Origin: Acholeplasmataceae bacterium
GTDB lineage: Bacteria; Bacillota; Negativicutes; Acidaminococcales; Acidaminococcaceae
Length of the DNA: 19,231 nt
Direction: 5' to 3'
NCBI GenBank assembly: GCA_012744295.1
Contig: JAAYIB010000024.1
Span: forward strand, 1-19,231
Within the stretch, counting starts at the first letter, position 1; every line of letters begins with the position of its first letter. Under the pieces are notes generated by a model. The model ran no database searches. It saw nothing but the letters and a program-made list of their open reading frames with translations, and was not told where the DNA came from. This document shows positions 6,223 through 14,470 of this stretch, in pieces. A program made the translations under genes and the position numbers.

Positions 6223-8577
6223 ATGCGACAAAAGAAAATATTGATTAAAACTGAAAACAAATCGGATAAGATTGCAGCTATGGCCAAACAAGTCGGTATA
6301 TCCGAACTTCTGGCGTCTATTCTTTTGCGGCGAGGCATCTCTGATCAACAAGAGGCAGCCAGTTTCCTTTATGGAAACACGGCTCCTTATCACGACCCTT
6401 TTTTGCTGAAGGATATGGAGAAGGCTGTCAGAAGAGTTTGCGATGCAGTTGCGAGCGGCGAAAAAATCACGATTTATGGTGACTATGATGTAGACGGCAT
6501 CACCGCCAGTTCGCTTTTGTATTTGTATTTAAAGAGGCTGGGAACGGCTGTTTCAGTTTACATTCCCGTGCGAAAAAACGAAGGCTATGGGCTTAACACT
6601 GAGGCAATCGGGTGTATATATGCTTCAGGCACAAGACTTCTGATCAGTGTGGACTGTGGTATCAGCAGTTATGAGGAAGTTGCAGCAATGCCACAGGATA
6701 TGGATATCATTATTACTGACCATCATACGCCGCCGGATGTTTTGCCGGCGGCGTATGCGGTTATTAATCCCCATCAGGGTTTGTGTCGGTATCCATTTAA
6801 GGATTTGGCAGGTGTAGGCGTCGCTTTTAAATTATGCCAGGCATTGCATTGTTTTCAAAACCAGTCAACAGACTATTGGGATGATATGCTGGAACTTGTT
6901 GCCATGGGAACTGTAGCTGACATAGTTCCACTATTGGGCGAAAATCGCGAAATTGTCAAAAGAGGACTTGGAAAGATTCAGGAGACAGAGATCATCGGGC
7001 TGCGAGAGTTAATGAAAATATGCGGCTGTATTGATAAACCGATCACATCAGAAACAATCGGTTTTGCGATCGCTCCAAGACTTAACGCTGCCGGCCGTCT
7101 TGAACATGCCATGTCTGCGGTCGAGTTGCTGACCACCTCGGATAAAAACGAAGCGGCAGCTCTTGCCCTTAAACTTAACAATGAAAACTTTGAGCGACAG
7201 GAAATCAGCGCACAAATTTTCAAGGAAGCTGAAGAAATGTTAGAGGAACAGGATAAACGCCAGACAGCCATTATTCTTGCCAAGGATGGCTGGCATGCGG
7301 GAGTCATTGGCATAGTTGCTTCCCGGCTTGTTGACAAGTATGGACTTCCGTCAATTCTTATCAGCATAGATGGTGATATTGGCAAGGGTTCATGTCGAGG
7401 CATACCGGCCCTGAATCTTTATGAAGCCCTCTCAGAATGTTCCGATTTGCTTATCCAGTTCGGCGGACATAGGCAAGCGGCCGGCCTGACAATCGCTGCC
7501 GATGAGATTGCCGCTTTTCGTCAAAAGTTTCTTAAGGAAGTCGAAAAACGCTTGACAGCGGAAGATTATGTTCCAAGAATAGAGGCCGATGTCATTGTAC
7601 CGGCTGAAATCCAACTGACGACGAAAGTTTTATCAGAACTGGAACTATTGGAACCGTACGGTGCAGGCAATTCTATGCCGATTTTCGCTTTTAAGCAGGC
7701 TATCTTAAGAAATGCCTCGGCAATGGGAGCAGAAAAAAATCATCTAAGGCTGCTGGTGGACCACGGCACTGAAACATATAAAGGAATTATGTGGAACCAC
7801 TCACATATAATGAACGGTATTTATAACAATTGCAATGCAAATCTCGCCTTTTATCCAAAGACTAACCGCTGGAACGGCTTTACCAGTATTGACCTGCACT
7901 TGTTTGCGATAGAAATCGGAAGAAACATACTGGATTACAGATATTATTATGAATCCAAAATGCTGCTGCTAAAAAACATTTTACAAACATCTCAAAAAAC
8001 AGTAGTATATGTAAATAAAGCAATGTTAAACGAATTACATAGTTCGGAGGCAGCCTGCACGGTCATGACATATGATGAGAAACTGCAGGCCAGTGACGCA
8101 GAAAGGGTTGTGTTTTTTGATCTTCCTGAAATCACACTTTTTCAAAAGGGGAGTTTTCCTTTGACGAGAGAATTTTCCGGTGAAATTGTTTTGTTGTACA
8201 ATCAAAAGGATTTCGAGGGGTGGCAAAGAAGTTCTTTACAAAAATATCCTGACAGGAAGCTGCTTGTTTCCAGTTACAAATACTTGATGGAGCTTTTAAG
8301 AATGCAGGGCGTTGCAAAGCTTGACGAAGTCATCAACAAGAAGTTTGGAACGGAAGAAGTGCTGACCGTTAATTGTCTGCGAATTTTTGAGGAACTCGGG
8401 TTTATTGCAGCTGAAAACGGGCAGGTGACACTGAAATCCAAGAGAAAGAATGATTTAAGAAACTCTCCTGCTTTTTGTGAATTGCAAGAGGAATATCGGC
8501 AAAAGCTTAACGTGTTACAGCATAACATGCGCATTACAGCGGCGCAGATTGCTGAAGTCTGGGAATCAAACGCTTAA
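6223..8577 (+). CDS. recJ: Single-stranded-DNA-specific 5'-3' exonuclease RecJ
   Basis: RecJ degrades single-stranded DNA 5' to 3' in recombinational, mismatch and base-excision repair. The 784-residue length fits the Gram-positive form, which has an extra C-terminal region; E. coli RecJ is about 577. DHH-domain motifs are GDYDVDG (86-92), ISVDCG (141-146), ITDHH (164-168, Mn-binding) and MGTVADIVPL (228-237, Asp233). The DHHA1 domain has DGWHAGVIGIVASRLVDKYG (355-374) and GGHRQAAGL (414-422). An OB-fold region follows (about 440-560), then the Firmicute-type C-terminal domain, which is poorly conserved. The ATG at 6223 has GGAG at 6214-6217. A 13-bp perfect inverted repeat lies in the gene just after the DHH codons (see separate entry). 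rel starts 13 nt after the stop. Confidence 0.97.
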   Translation: MRQKKILIKTENKSDKIAAMAKQVGISELLASILLRRGISDQQEAASFLYGNTAPYHDPFLLKDMEKAVRRVCDAVASGEKITIYGDYDVDGITASSLLYLYLKRLGTAVSVYIPVRKNEGYGLNTEAIGCIYASGTRLLISVDCGISSYEEVAAMPQDMDIIITDHHTPPDVLPAAYAVINPHQGLCRYPFKDLAGVGVAFKLCQALHCFQNQSTDYWDDMLELVAMGTVADIVPLLGENREIVKRGLGKIQETEIIGLRELMKICGCIDKPITSETIGFAIAPRLNAAGRLEHAMSAVELLTTSDKNEAAALALKLNNENFERQEISAQIFKEAEEMLEEQDKRQTAIILAKDGWHAGVIGIVASRLVDKYGLPSILISIDGDIGKGSCRGIPALNLYEALSECSDLLIQFGGHRQAAGLTIAADEIAAFRQKFLKEVEKRLTAEDYVPRIEADVIVPAEIQLTTKVLSELELLEPYGAGNSMPIFAFKQAILRNASAMGAEKNHLRLLVDHGTETYKGIMWNHSHIMNGIYNNCNANLAFYPKTNRWNGFTSIDLHLFAIEIGRNILDYRYYYESKMLLLKNILQTSQKTVVYVNKAMLNELHSSEAACTVMTYDEKLQASDAERVVFFDLPEITLFQKGSFPLTREFSGEIVLLYNQKDFEGWQRSSLQKYPDRKLLVSSYKYLMELLRMQGVAKLDEVINKKFGTEEVLTVNCLRIFEELGFIAAENGQVTLKSKRKNDLRNSPAFCELQEEYRQKLNVLQHNMRITAAQIAEVWESNA
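6724..6757 (+). repeat. 13-bp perfect inverted repeat inside recJ
   Basis: CATACGCCGCCGG (6724-6736) is the exact reverse complement of CCGGCGGCGTATG (6745-6757), with an 8-nt loop ATGTTTTG. The 5' arm begins at codon 168, the second His of the DHH motif. The RNA hairpin would be very stable (nine or more G-C pairs). No T-tract follows, so it is not an intrinsic terminator. It may be chance from Pro and Ala codons (CCG, GCG) or a structure that slows translation. Confidence 0.9.
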
Positions 8578-8590
8578 TCGGAGGTTTATG

Positions 8591-10807
8591 ATGCCAGAAG
8601 CTGACCCTGTATACAGTGTCGAAGATTTTTTTGACAGCATAGAAAAATATTTGTCACCGGAACAAGTGTCTTTTGTGCGCAAGGCCTATGACCTTGCCTC
8701 GGAGGCGCACATCAAACAGCGAAGAGTTTCCGGGGAACCGTATATCATACACCCGCTTGGTGTTGCAATGATTCTGGCAAAGCTACAGCTTGACGAATTT
8801 ACGTTAGCTGCGGCCTTTTTGCATGACGTTATTGAAGACACTGAAATTAAACTTGATGAACTGAAAGAAGTCTTTGGACAGAAGGTTGCCGATCTTGTTG
8901 ACGGTGTTACCAAGTTGAGCAAGATCGAGTACATATCAAAAGAGGAGCAGCAGGTTGAAAATTATCGTAAGATGTTTTTGGCTATGGCGAAGGATATACG
9001 CGTGGTGCTGATCAAACTGGCCGACCGTCTGCATAACATGAGGACTATGAAATTTATGCCGCCGCATAAACAACAGTCGATCTCTCGCGAAACCCTGGAG
9101 ATCTATGCCCCTTTGGCTCACAGACTTGGAATTTATGCGATAAAATGGGAATTGGAAGATTTATCCTTCCGCTACATGGAGCCGGATCGATATTATGACC
9201 TGGTGGAGCAGGTACAGGCAAAACGCCAGGAACGCGAACAAATGATTGAAGAAGCGATAGCCGAGATCAAAGAGCATCTCGACTCTGTGAACATACATTG
9301 CGAGATTCAGGGCAGACCTAAGAATTTTTACAGCATTCACAAAAAAATGTTGCGTGACCACAAAGATATCAGTGAAATCTATGACCTTCTGGCGGTGCGT
9401 GTCTTAGTCGACACGGTAAAGGATTGTTACGGAGCACTGGGTGTTGTGCATAGTCTGTGGCGCCCGATACCGGGTCGTTTCAAGGACTATGTGGCTGTTC
9501 CCAAATCCAACATGTACCAGTCTTTGCACACGACCGTTCTTTCCAAGAACGGACAGCCTCTTGAAATCCAAATACGGACCTTTGAAATGCACCGCATATC
9601 GGAATTTGGTATTGCCGCCCATTGGCGCTATAAGGAAGCCGGAGGGTCGCAAAAAACCGGTGACAAAACATATGATGCCAAGCTTTCCTGGCTGAGACAA
9701 TTGCTTGAGTGGCATCAGGATATGAGAGACCCCCATGAATTCGTCAATACTGTCAAAATGGATGTTTTTGCCGACGAGGTGTTTGTGTTTACACCGCGAG
9801 GAGACGTCATTGACCTACCGGTAGGTTCAGTGCCGATTGACTTTGCCTACCGTATACACACCGATGTCGGCAACCGCTGCGTTGGGGCAAAAGTCAACGG
9901 CAGAATTGTTCCGTTGGAGTACAAGCTTAACAATGGAGACATAGTAGAAGTAATTACTTCAAAACAGGCAAATGGTCCAAGCCGGGACTGGCTTAACATA
10001 GTAGGTTCATCAGAAAGCCGCAATAAGATTAAGCAGTGGTTTAAAAAGGAACGCAGGGAAGAAAATATCAGCAAGGGTCGTGAAATGCTCGAAAAGGAAT
10101 GCAAGCGGCTCGGTTATGACCCGAAAGTGCTGCTAAAATCGGAGAACCTCAAGGAGGTTGCGGGAAAGCTTCACATTGATATTGACGATAACCTGCTTGC
10201 TGCAATCGGTTACGGCGGTGTTGCGCTAAACACCGTCATTGCCAGATTAGTTGAGATTTACAAAAAGGAACAAAAGCTAACAACGACAAGAGACTTGTCA
10301 CAGCTTTTGGCAAACATGAAGCCAAGGACCTCCAAGGCTCAAAACAGCCACGGCATTCTTGTCAAGGGTGAAGACGGAATTCTGGTGAAGCTCGCCAAGT
10401 GCTGCAATCCTATTCCCGGAGACCAAATTATTGGCTATATAACAAGGGGCCGGGGAATCTCTGTACACAGGGATGACTGCCCGAATGTGCTGACAAATAC
10501 AGATGAAACCAATCGCATGATTGAGGTTGCGTGGGACATTGCCACGGATTCGGTCTACAGGGTGTCGGTCCAGATTACTGCAGTCGATCAACCGGGAATT
10601 CTGGCTAACATCATGATGGTGGCATCAGAAGCAAAGCTCAACATCAACGCTTTAAACGTTCATGTGGACAAACGCAAGACCGCATTTATAAATATGGGCG
10701 TAGACATTCGTAATGCCGAACAGTTGGAATACATTATTGCTAAATTTAAAGCAATAAAGGGCATATACAATGTTGACAGAATAATATCGTCTTCATTGGG
10801 GGGGTAA
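8591..10807 (+). CDS. rel: Bifunctional (p)ppGpp synthetase/hydrolase Rel
   Basis: Rel makes and degrades (p)ppGpp, the stringent-response alarmone, on sensing uncharged tRNA at the ribosome. Two adjacent ATGs occur; the second (8591, 738 aa) is 6 nt after GGAGG (8580-8584), against 3 nt for the first (8588). Domains in order are: HD hydrolase with HP (54-55), HDVIED (78-83) and LADRLHNMR (143-151), all intact; synthetase with GRPKNFYSIHKKM (241-253) and RFKDYVAVPKSNMYQSLHT (296-314); TGS (about 390-455); the CC-containing region CCNPIPGD followed by HRDDCPN; and a C-terminal ACT domain. RFKD is the RxKD form of bifunctional Rel rather than the ExDD of monofunctional RelA. It sits in one apparent operon with recJ, dtd, hisS and aspS. 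Its stop follows a run of seven G that serves dtd. Confidence 0.97.
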   Translation: MPEADPVYSVEDFFDSIEKYLSPEQVSFVRKAYDLASEAHIKQRRVSGEPYIIHPLGVAMILAKLQLDEFTLAAAFLHDVIEDTEIKLDELKEVFGQKVADLVDGVTKLSKIEYISKEEQQVENYRKMFLAMAKDIRVVLIKLADRLHNMRTMKFMPPHKQQSISRETLEIYAPLAHRLGIYAIKWELEDLSFRYMEPDRYYDLVEQVQAKRQEREQMIEEAIAEIKEHLDSVNIHCEIQGRPKNFYSIHKKMLRDHKDISEIYDLLAVRVLVDTVKDCYGALGVVHSLWRPIPGRFKDYVAVPKSNMYQSLHTTVLSKNGQPLEIQIRTFEMHRISEFGIAAHWRYKEAGGSQKTGDKTYDAKLSWLRQLLEWHQDMRDPHEFVNTVKMDVFADEVFVFTPRGDVIDLPVGSVPIDFAYRIHTDVGNRCVGAKVNGRIVPLEYKLNNGDIVEVITSKQANGPSRDWLNIVGSSESRNKIKQWFKKERREENISKGREMLEKECKRLGYDPKVLLKSENLKEVAGKLHIDIDDNLLAAIGYGGVALNTVIARLVEIYKKEQKLTTTRDLSQLLANMKPRTSKAQNSHGILVKGEDGILVKLAKCCNPIPGDQIIGYITRGRGISVHRDDCPNVLTNTDETNRMIEVAWDIATDSVYRVSVQITAVDQPGILANIMMVASEAKLNINALNVHVDKRKTAFINMGVDIRNAEQLEYIIAKFKAIKGIYNVDRIISSSLGG

Positions 10808-10811
10808 GACA

Positions 10812-11261
10812 GTGCGCGCTGTTGTCCAAAGAGTGTCAGAGGCATCGGTAAAGGTTGATGAAGTCGAGGTCGGCGCTATTGAAAAAGGCTTGCTGGTGCT
10901 TTTGGGTGTTGAAAGGCATGATACCGAAAAGGATCTTTTTGCACTTTATGATAAAGTTGTTAATTTGCGTATTTTTGAAGACGGTCATGGCAAAATGAAT
11001 CTTTCTTTACGAGATGTCAAGGGAGAAATTCTGGTTGTTTCCCAGTTCACGCTCCTGGCCGACTGCCGAAAGGGCAGAAGACCATCTTTTGATAATGCGG
11101 CCGATCCTGAAACCGCAAAAGCCTATTACCGGCAGTTTATTGACCTTGCCAGGAACGACTCCATTAAAACGCAGCACGGACGTTTCCGGGCAAGCATGTC
11201 AGTGGGACTTATAAACGAAGGCCCGGTCACTATCCTTTTGGATAGCAGAAAAATATTTTAA
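10812..11261 (+). CDS. dtd: D-aminoacyl-tRNA deacylase Dtd
   Basis: Dtd removes D-amino acids (and glycine mischarged on tRNA-Ala) from tRNA, a proofreading step after aminoacylation. The protein is 149 residues, the usual size, and starts MRAVVQRVSEASVKV, typical of the family. The catalytic SQFTLLAD motif is at 77-84. The Gly-cisPro specificity motif NEGPVT spans 135-140 (Gly137-Pro138). The start is GTG at 10812; the only Shine-Dalgarno candidate is the G7 run at 10798-10804, 7 nt upstream and inside the end of rel. The gap to rel is 4 nt, so translation is probably coupled. Pairing of dtd with rel is very common in bacteria. Confidence 0.96.
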   Translation: MRAVVQRVSEASVKVDEVEVGAIEKGLLVLLGVERHDTEKDLFALYDKVVNLRIFEDGHGKMNLSLRDVKGEILVVSQFTLLADCRKGRRPSFDNAADPETAKAYYRQFIDLARNDSIKTQHGRFRASMSVGLINEGPVTILLDSRKIF

Positions 11262-11276
11262 ATTTTGGAGGTACTG

Positions 11277-11897
11277 ATGAAAGTTTTAGTTTTGGAAGTG
11301 GGCTATATCGGAACAAATTGTTACCTGGCGGTAAATGAAGAACAGAAAGCAGCCGTCTTGATTGACCCGGGCGGCGATGCGGATAAAATCCTGGAAATTG
11401 TTACGCAGCATTCAATTAAGATAGAAGCAATATTCTTGACGCACGGTCATAGCGACCATATCATGGCGCTTGATGAAATAAGGCAGGCCACGGGAGCCAA
11501 GGTCTATATTTCAGAGGATGACGCGGAGATGCTTGTGAAAGCAAACAGCAATCTTTCAAGTTACATGGGAGCGGGAAGACAGTTCAAACCCGCGGATGAA
11601 TTTTATCGAGACGGTCAAACATTGAAGGCCGCAGGTCTGAGTTTCAAGGTGCTTGCGACTCCGGGACATACGAGAGGCGGCGTCTGTCTGGTCTGTGAAG
11701 ACATCGTTTTTTGCGGCGACACAATATTTTCAGAGTCAATCGGAAGGACAGACCTGCCGGGAGGGTCATATCCGCAACTTTTAGATTCTATCAAGACCAA
11801 GATTTTGACGTTGCCTGACGATATGAAATTATTGCCGGGACATGGACCGGCGACAACCGTTGGTTGGGAAAGGCGCAGGAATCCTTTTCTGCAATAA
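11277..11897 (+). CDS. Metallo-beta-lactamase-fold hydrolase (glyoxalase II-like)
   Basis: The ATG at 11277 is 5 nt after GGAGG (11267-11271); an in-frame TTG at 11265 overlaps that site and is rejected. The 206-residue single-domain protein has all metal ligands of the fold: THGHSDH (55-61), PGHTRGG with His131, FCGDTIF with Asp148, and LLPGHGP with His189. It resembles the short glyoxalase II-like hydrolases and lacks the C-terminal glutathione-binding domain of true glyoxalase II. The substrate is therefore unknown; a bacillithiol- or cysteine-thioester or another small ester is possible. It lies 15 nt after dtd, a common neighbour in Firmicutes, and 4 nt before the AI-2E family gene. Confidence 0.9.
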   Translation: MKVLVLEVGYIGTNCYLAVNEEQKAAVLIDPGGDADKILEIVTQHSIKIEAIFLTHGHSDHIMALDEIRQATGAKVYISEDDAEMLVKANSNLSSYMGAGRQFKPADEFYRDGQTLKAAGLSFKVLATPGHTRGGVCLVCEDIVFCGDTIFSESIGRTDLPGGSYPQLLDSIKTKILTLPDDMKLLPGHGPATTVGWERRRNPFLQ

Positions 11898-11901
11898 TGA
11901 G

Positions 11902-12987
11902 ATGAATAACTTGTTGGCTGATTACAAAAACAGCACGGCTTTCAAAATAGTTTGCGCGTTGGCTGTTTTCATCATTTTTTATTATATAGCGGGTTTCGTG
12001 CTGCCGATTATGCTCGCGATTGCCTTGGCGTTTGTTTTGCAGCCTATAGCGGACCTCTTTCTTGCCATAAGGATAGGACCGGCGAGAATGAAGTTGTCCC
12101 GTAATATGGGTATAGTGATGTCCTTTGTGGTTATGGGCCTCTTTATTTATTTGATGGTGGTTCTGATTGTTCTGCCTCTTTTGGGCGAAATCAATCATTT
12201 TCTCAAGTCACTGCCGGAGTTTATGAAGAAGCTTGACGCATCAAACCTTGACCTGATCGGCCTTGGCAATGTGAGCAGATCGGAAATCCCTTCAAATCTT
12301 TTGACTTTGATTGACAGCATGGTCACGTGGTCAATCAGCTATGCTTTAGAAATGCTGCAAACAGTGGTAAAGTCGACCTTCCAGTTTGCGGCAATCGTTG
12401 TCGGGTTAATTGTTGTTCCTTTTCTCGCCTTTTATTTTATGCGCGACTGGCGAGAATTACGCGCCCTGATTATCGGGATTTTTTCAATAGAGGCACAACC
12501 TAAAGCTGCAAATATTTTTGATGAACTCGGCAGTGTTTTAAGTGATTACGTGCAAGGAATGTTTAAATTATGTCTACTTGTCGGATTATGCATTACAATA
12601 GGCGTTTACTTCCTTGGGATGGAATACCCGCTAATACTCGGCTTTATGGCAATGCTTGCCGAGGTAATTCCTGTTGTCGGTCCTATTGCGATATCGGTTC
12701 CGGCAGCGTTTCTCGCATATGCGGATTCACCCGTGTCTGCAATTAAAATCATGACGTTTTATTTTATTTTTTACCAAATTGACGCCCACTACCTTCTGCC
12801 AAAGATAATGGGCAACTCCATAAAAATACATCCGGTGCTTTTAATCTTAAGCCTGCTTCTGGGGGCTAAGCTTTTTGGGATATTAGGGCTGATTTTTGCG
12901 GTTCCGATGGCGGCGGTCTGTAAAGTGTTTTATAAACACCTCTGGCATCAGCGCAGCGAGGAAACTGCCGATGATTTTAATGGATAA
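11902..12987 (+). CDS. AI-2E family transporter (TqsA/PerM-like membrane protein)
   Basis: The 361-residue polytopic membrane protein has a paired N-terminal helix region (about 17-52), helices near 70-94 and 160-180, and a cluster from about 222 to 345. The family signature MLAEVIPVVGPI is at 251-262, with a QIDAHYLLPKIMG segment (292-304). Members export autoinducer-2 in E. coli (TqsA) or act as Na+/H+ antiporters; the substrate here cannot be read from sequence. I choose ATG 11902, 4 nt after the previous stop. No real Shine-Dalgarno precedes it, so translation probably depends on ribosomes finishing the hydrolase gene. An in-frame ATG at 11842 lies deep inside that gene. The 3' end overlaps hemZ by 17 nt. 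Confidence 0.88.
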   Translation: MNNLLADYKNSTAFKIVCALAVFIIFYYIAGFVLPIMLAIALAFVLQPIADLFLAIRIGPARMKLSRNMGIVMSFVVMGLFIYLMVVLIVLPLLGEINHFLKSLPEFMKKLDASNLDLIGLGNVSRSEIPSNLLTLIDSMVTWSISYALEMLQTVVKSTFQFAAIVVGLIVVPFLAFYFMRDWRELRALIIGIFSIEAQPKAANIFDELGSVLSDYVQGMFKLCLLVGLCITIGVYFLGMEYPLILGFMAMLAEVIPVVGPIAISVPAAFLAYADSPVSAIKIMTFYFIFYQIDAHYLLPKIMGNSIKIHPVLLILSLLLGAKLFGILGLIFAVPMAAVCKVFYKHLWHQRSEETADDFNG

Positions 12988-14458
12988 ACTCAAGATAGCC
13001 TTATTTGCTGACGAATTGCCCGTAGCTATCAACAAAACCCTTACTGATCTGCTTTTGCAATGCCAAATGGAGGCAGTCCCCGGAACTGACTCCGTTAATG
13101 GTTGTACCGGAGGAGAGCTTTATCTGACGGCAAGTCCAGCGGGTAGGGCTTTTTTACTTTGCGTCAGACTGTATGTAACAGCGACGGGAGAATCATATCA
13201 AAGGGAAATTAACATTGTTCATGACGCGCCGAGAGGTGAATGGGCAAGAACTGCGAAAATAACCATACTTTCAGTTCTGCAGCAGGCATTCGTGCTGCCT
13301 GAACTGCCTTGGGGCATACTCACAGGCGTTCGGCCGGGCAAGCTTGCATATAATATTTTTAAAAATGGCGGAAATTCTGAGCAGGTGCTGGTGGAAAAGT
13401 ATCTGGTCGCAGCTAAACAGGCGCTACTACTGAATAACATTGTAAATCTGCAAAACAGGCTGCTGCGAAATGACAAGAAGGAAGTGGCTGTGTACGTCAG
13501 CGTTCCATATTGTCCGTCGCGCTGTCTTTATTGTTCTTTTCCGAGCGGAATTATGCCGGACAATCAGGAATTTCAGCAAAACTTTTGCACCGCCATTGAA
13601 GATGATATTCGCTCTGTGGTACAATTACTAAGTATTTACGATTTGAAAGTAGGGTCGGTTTATGTTGGCGGCGGCACGCCCACAAGTCTGTCCGCACTGT
13701 ATTTTCACAAATTGCTGGGAATAATTGCAGAAAGCTTGAAACTGACTGCTGGAATCGAATTTACGGTTGAAGCCGGAAGGCCTGACACCATAACGCAGGA
13801 AAAACTTCAGACAATGAGTGCTTTCGGTGTAAATCGCGTAACCTTGAATCCACAGACCTTTAGTGAGAAAACTCTAAGTATTACAGGCAGAAAACACACG
13901 GTTCAACAGATTTATGACGCGTATAACTTAATTCGTAAAGCCGGTTTCAAATCAGTAAACATGGACATGATTATCGGGTTGCCGGGTGAAAACAGTCAAA
14001 CAATCAAACAGTCATTTGAAAAGCTTCTTGATTTCGCACCTGAAAATCTGACGGTTCACATGTTAAGCTTAAAGAAGCAATCTTTGTTGTTCAACATTAG
14101 CAACAGTTATGATTTTTTGAGCGCGAAGGATGCAGCCTCGGCGTTAAGTTACGCGGAAGATGCTGCCGAAGCTCTCGGAATGAACCCCTATTACTTGTAC
14201 AGACAGCATTATATGCTTGGCAATCATGCAAACATCGGCTACTCGTTACCGGGACATGAGTGCCTTTACAATATGCAAATGATGGAAGAACGGCATACGG
14301 TAATAGGCATAGGCCCTTTATCAGCAACCAAGGTTCCGTTGGGAGACGGCCACAGCTTGTGTAAATTTCACATGCCGGGTAATTTTGCTGATTACCGGCA
14401 GAAGGCAAACAGTTTATTTGTAAAAAGACAAAAAGCTCTTGCTTTTTTATATGAATAG
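12971..14458 (+). CDS. hemZ: HemZ, coproporphyrinogen-dehydrogenase-like radical SAM protein
   Basis: The start ATG 12971 has GAGGA (12958-12962) 8 nt upstream, giving 495 residues; in-frame codons further upstream lie within the AI-2E gene. An N-terminal domain of about 170 residues precedes the radical SAM core, as in HemZ and unlike HemN/HemW. The core has the 4Fe-4S motif CPSRCLYC (Cys181, Cys185, Cys188), YVGGGTPTSL (231-240), VEAGRPDTIT, LNPQTF in place of the usual GVQS, and MDMIIGLPGE. The C-terminal part has YRQHYMLGN and a NIGYSLPGHECLYN segment typical of HemZ. It is named as an oxygen-independent coproporphyrinogen III dehydrogenase, but B. subtilis HemZ activity is only partly established and no other heme gene is nearby. 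It overlaps the AI-2E gene by 17 nt; hisS follows after 12 nt. Confidence 0.92.
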   Translation: MILMDKLKIALFADELPVAINKTLTDLLLQCQMEAVPGTDSVNGCTGGELYLTASPAGRAFLLCVRLYVTATGESYQREINIVHDAPRGEWARTAKITILSVLQQAFVLPELPWGILTGVRPGKLAYNIFKNGGNSEQVLVEKYLVAAKQALLLNNIVNLQNRLLRNDKKEVAVYVSVPYCPSRCLYCSFPSGIMPDNQEFQQNFCTAIEDDIRSVVQLLSIYDLKVGSVYVGGGTPTSLSALYFHKLLGIIAESLKLTAGIEFTVEAGRPDTITQEKLQTMSAFGVNRVTLNPQTFSEKTLSITGRKHTVQQIYDAYNLIRKAGFKSVNMDMIIGLPGENSQTIKQSFEKLLDFAPENLTVHMLSLKKQSLLFNISNSYDFLSAKDAASALSYAEDAAEALGMNPYYLYRQHYMLGNHANIGYSLPGHECLYNMQMMEERHTVIGIGPLSATKVPLGDGHSLCKFHMPGNFADYRQKANSLFVKRQKALAFLYE

Positions 14459-14470
14459 GAGGGAAAAAAA

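Noticed and set aside
9813..9826. 14-bp perfect palindrome ACCTACCGGTAGGT in rel
   Set aside because: It lies within the conserved TGS-coding region (DLPVG codons), has no loop or T-tract, and one such palindrome in 19 kb of coding DNA is not striking.
14459..14470. T-box or other leader before hisS or aspS
   Set aside because: hisS follows hemZ by 12 nt and aspS overlaps hisS by 8 nt, so no leader RNA can fit.
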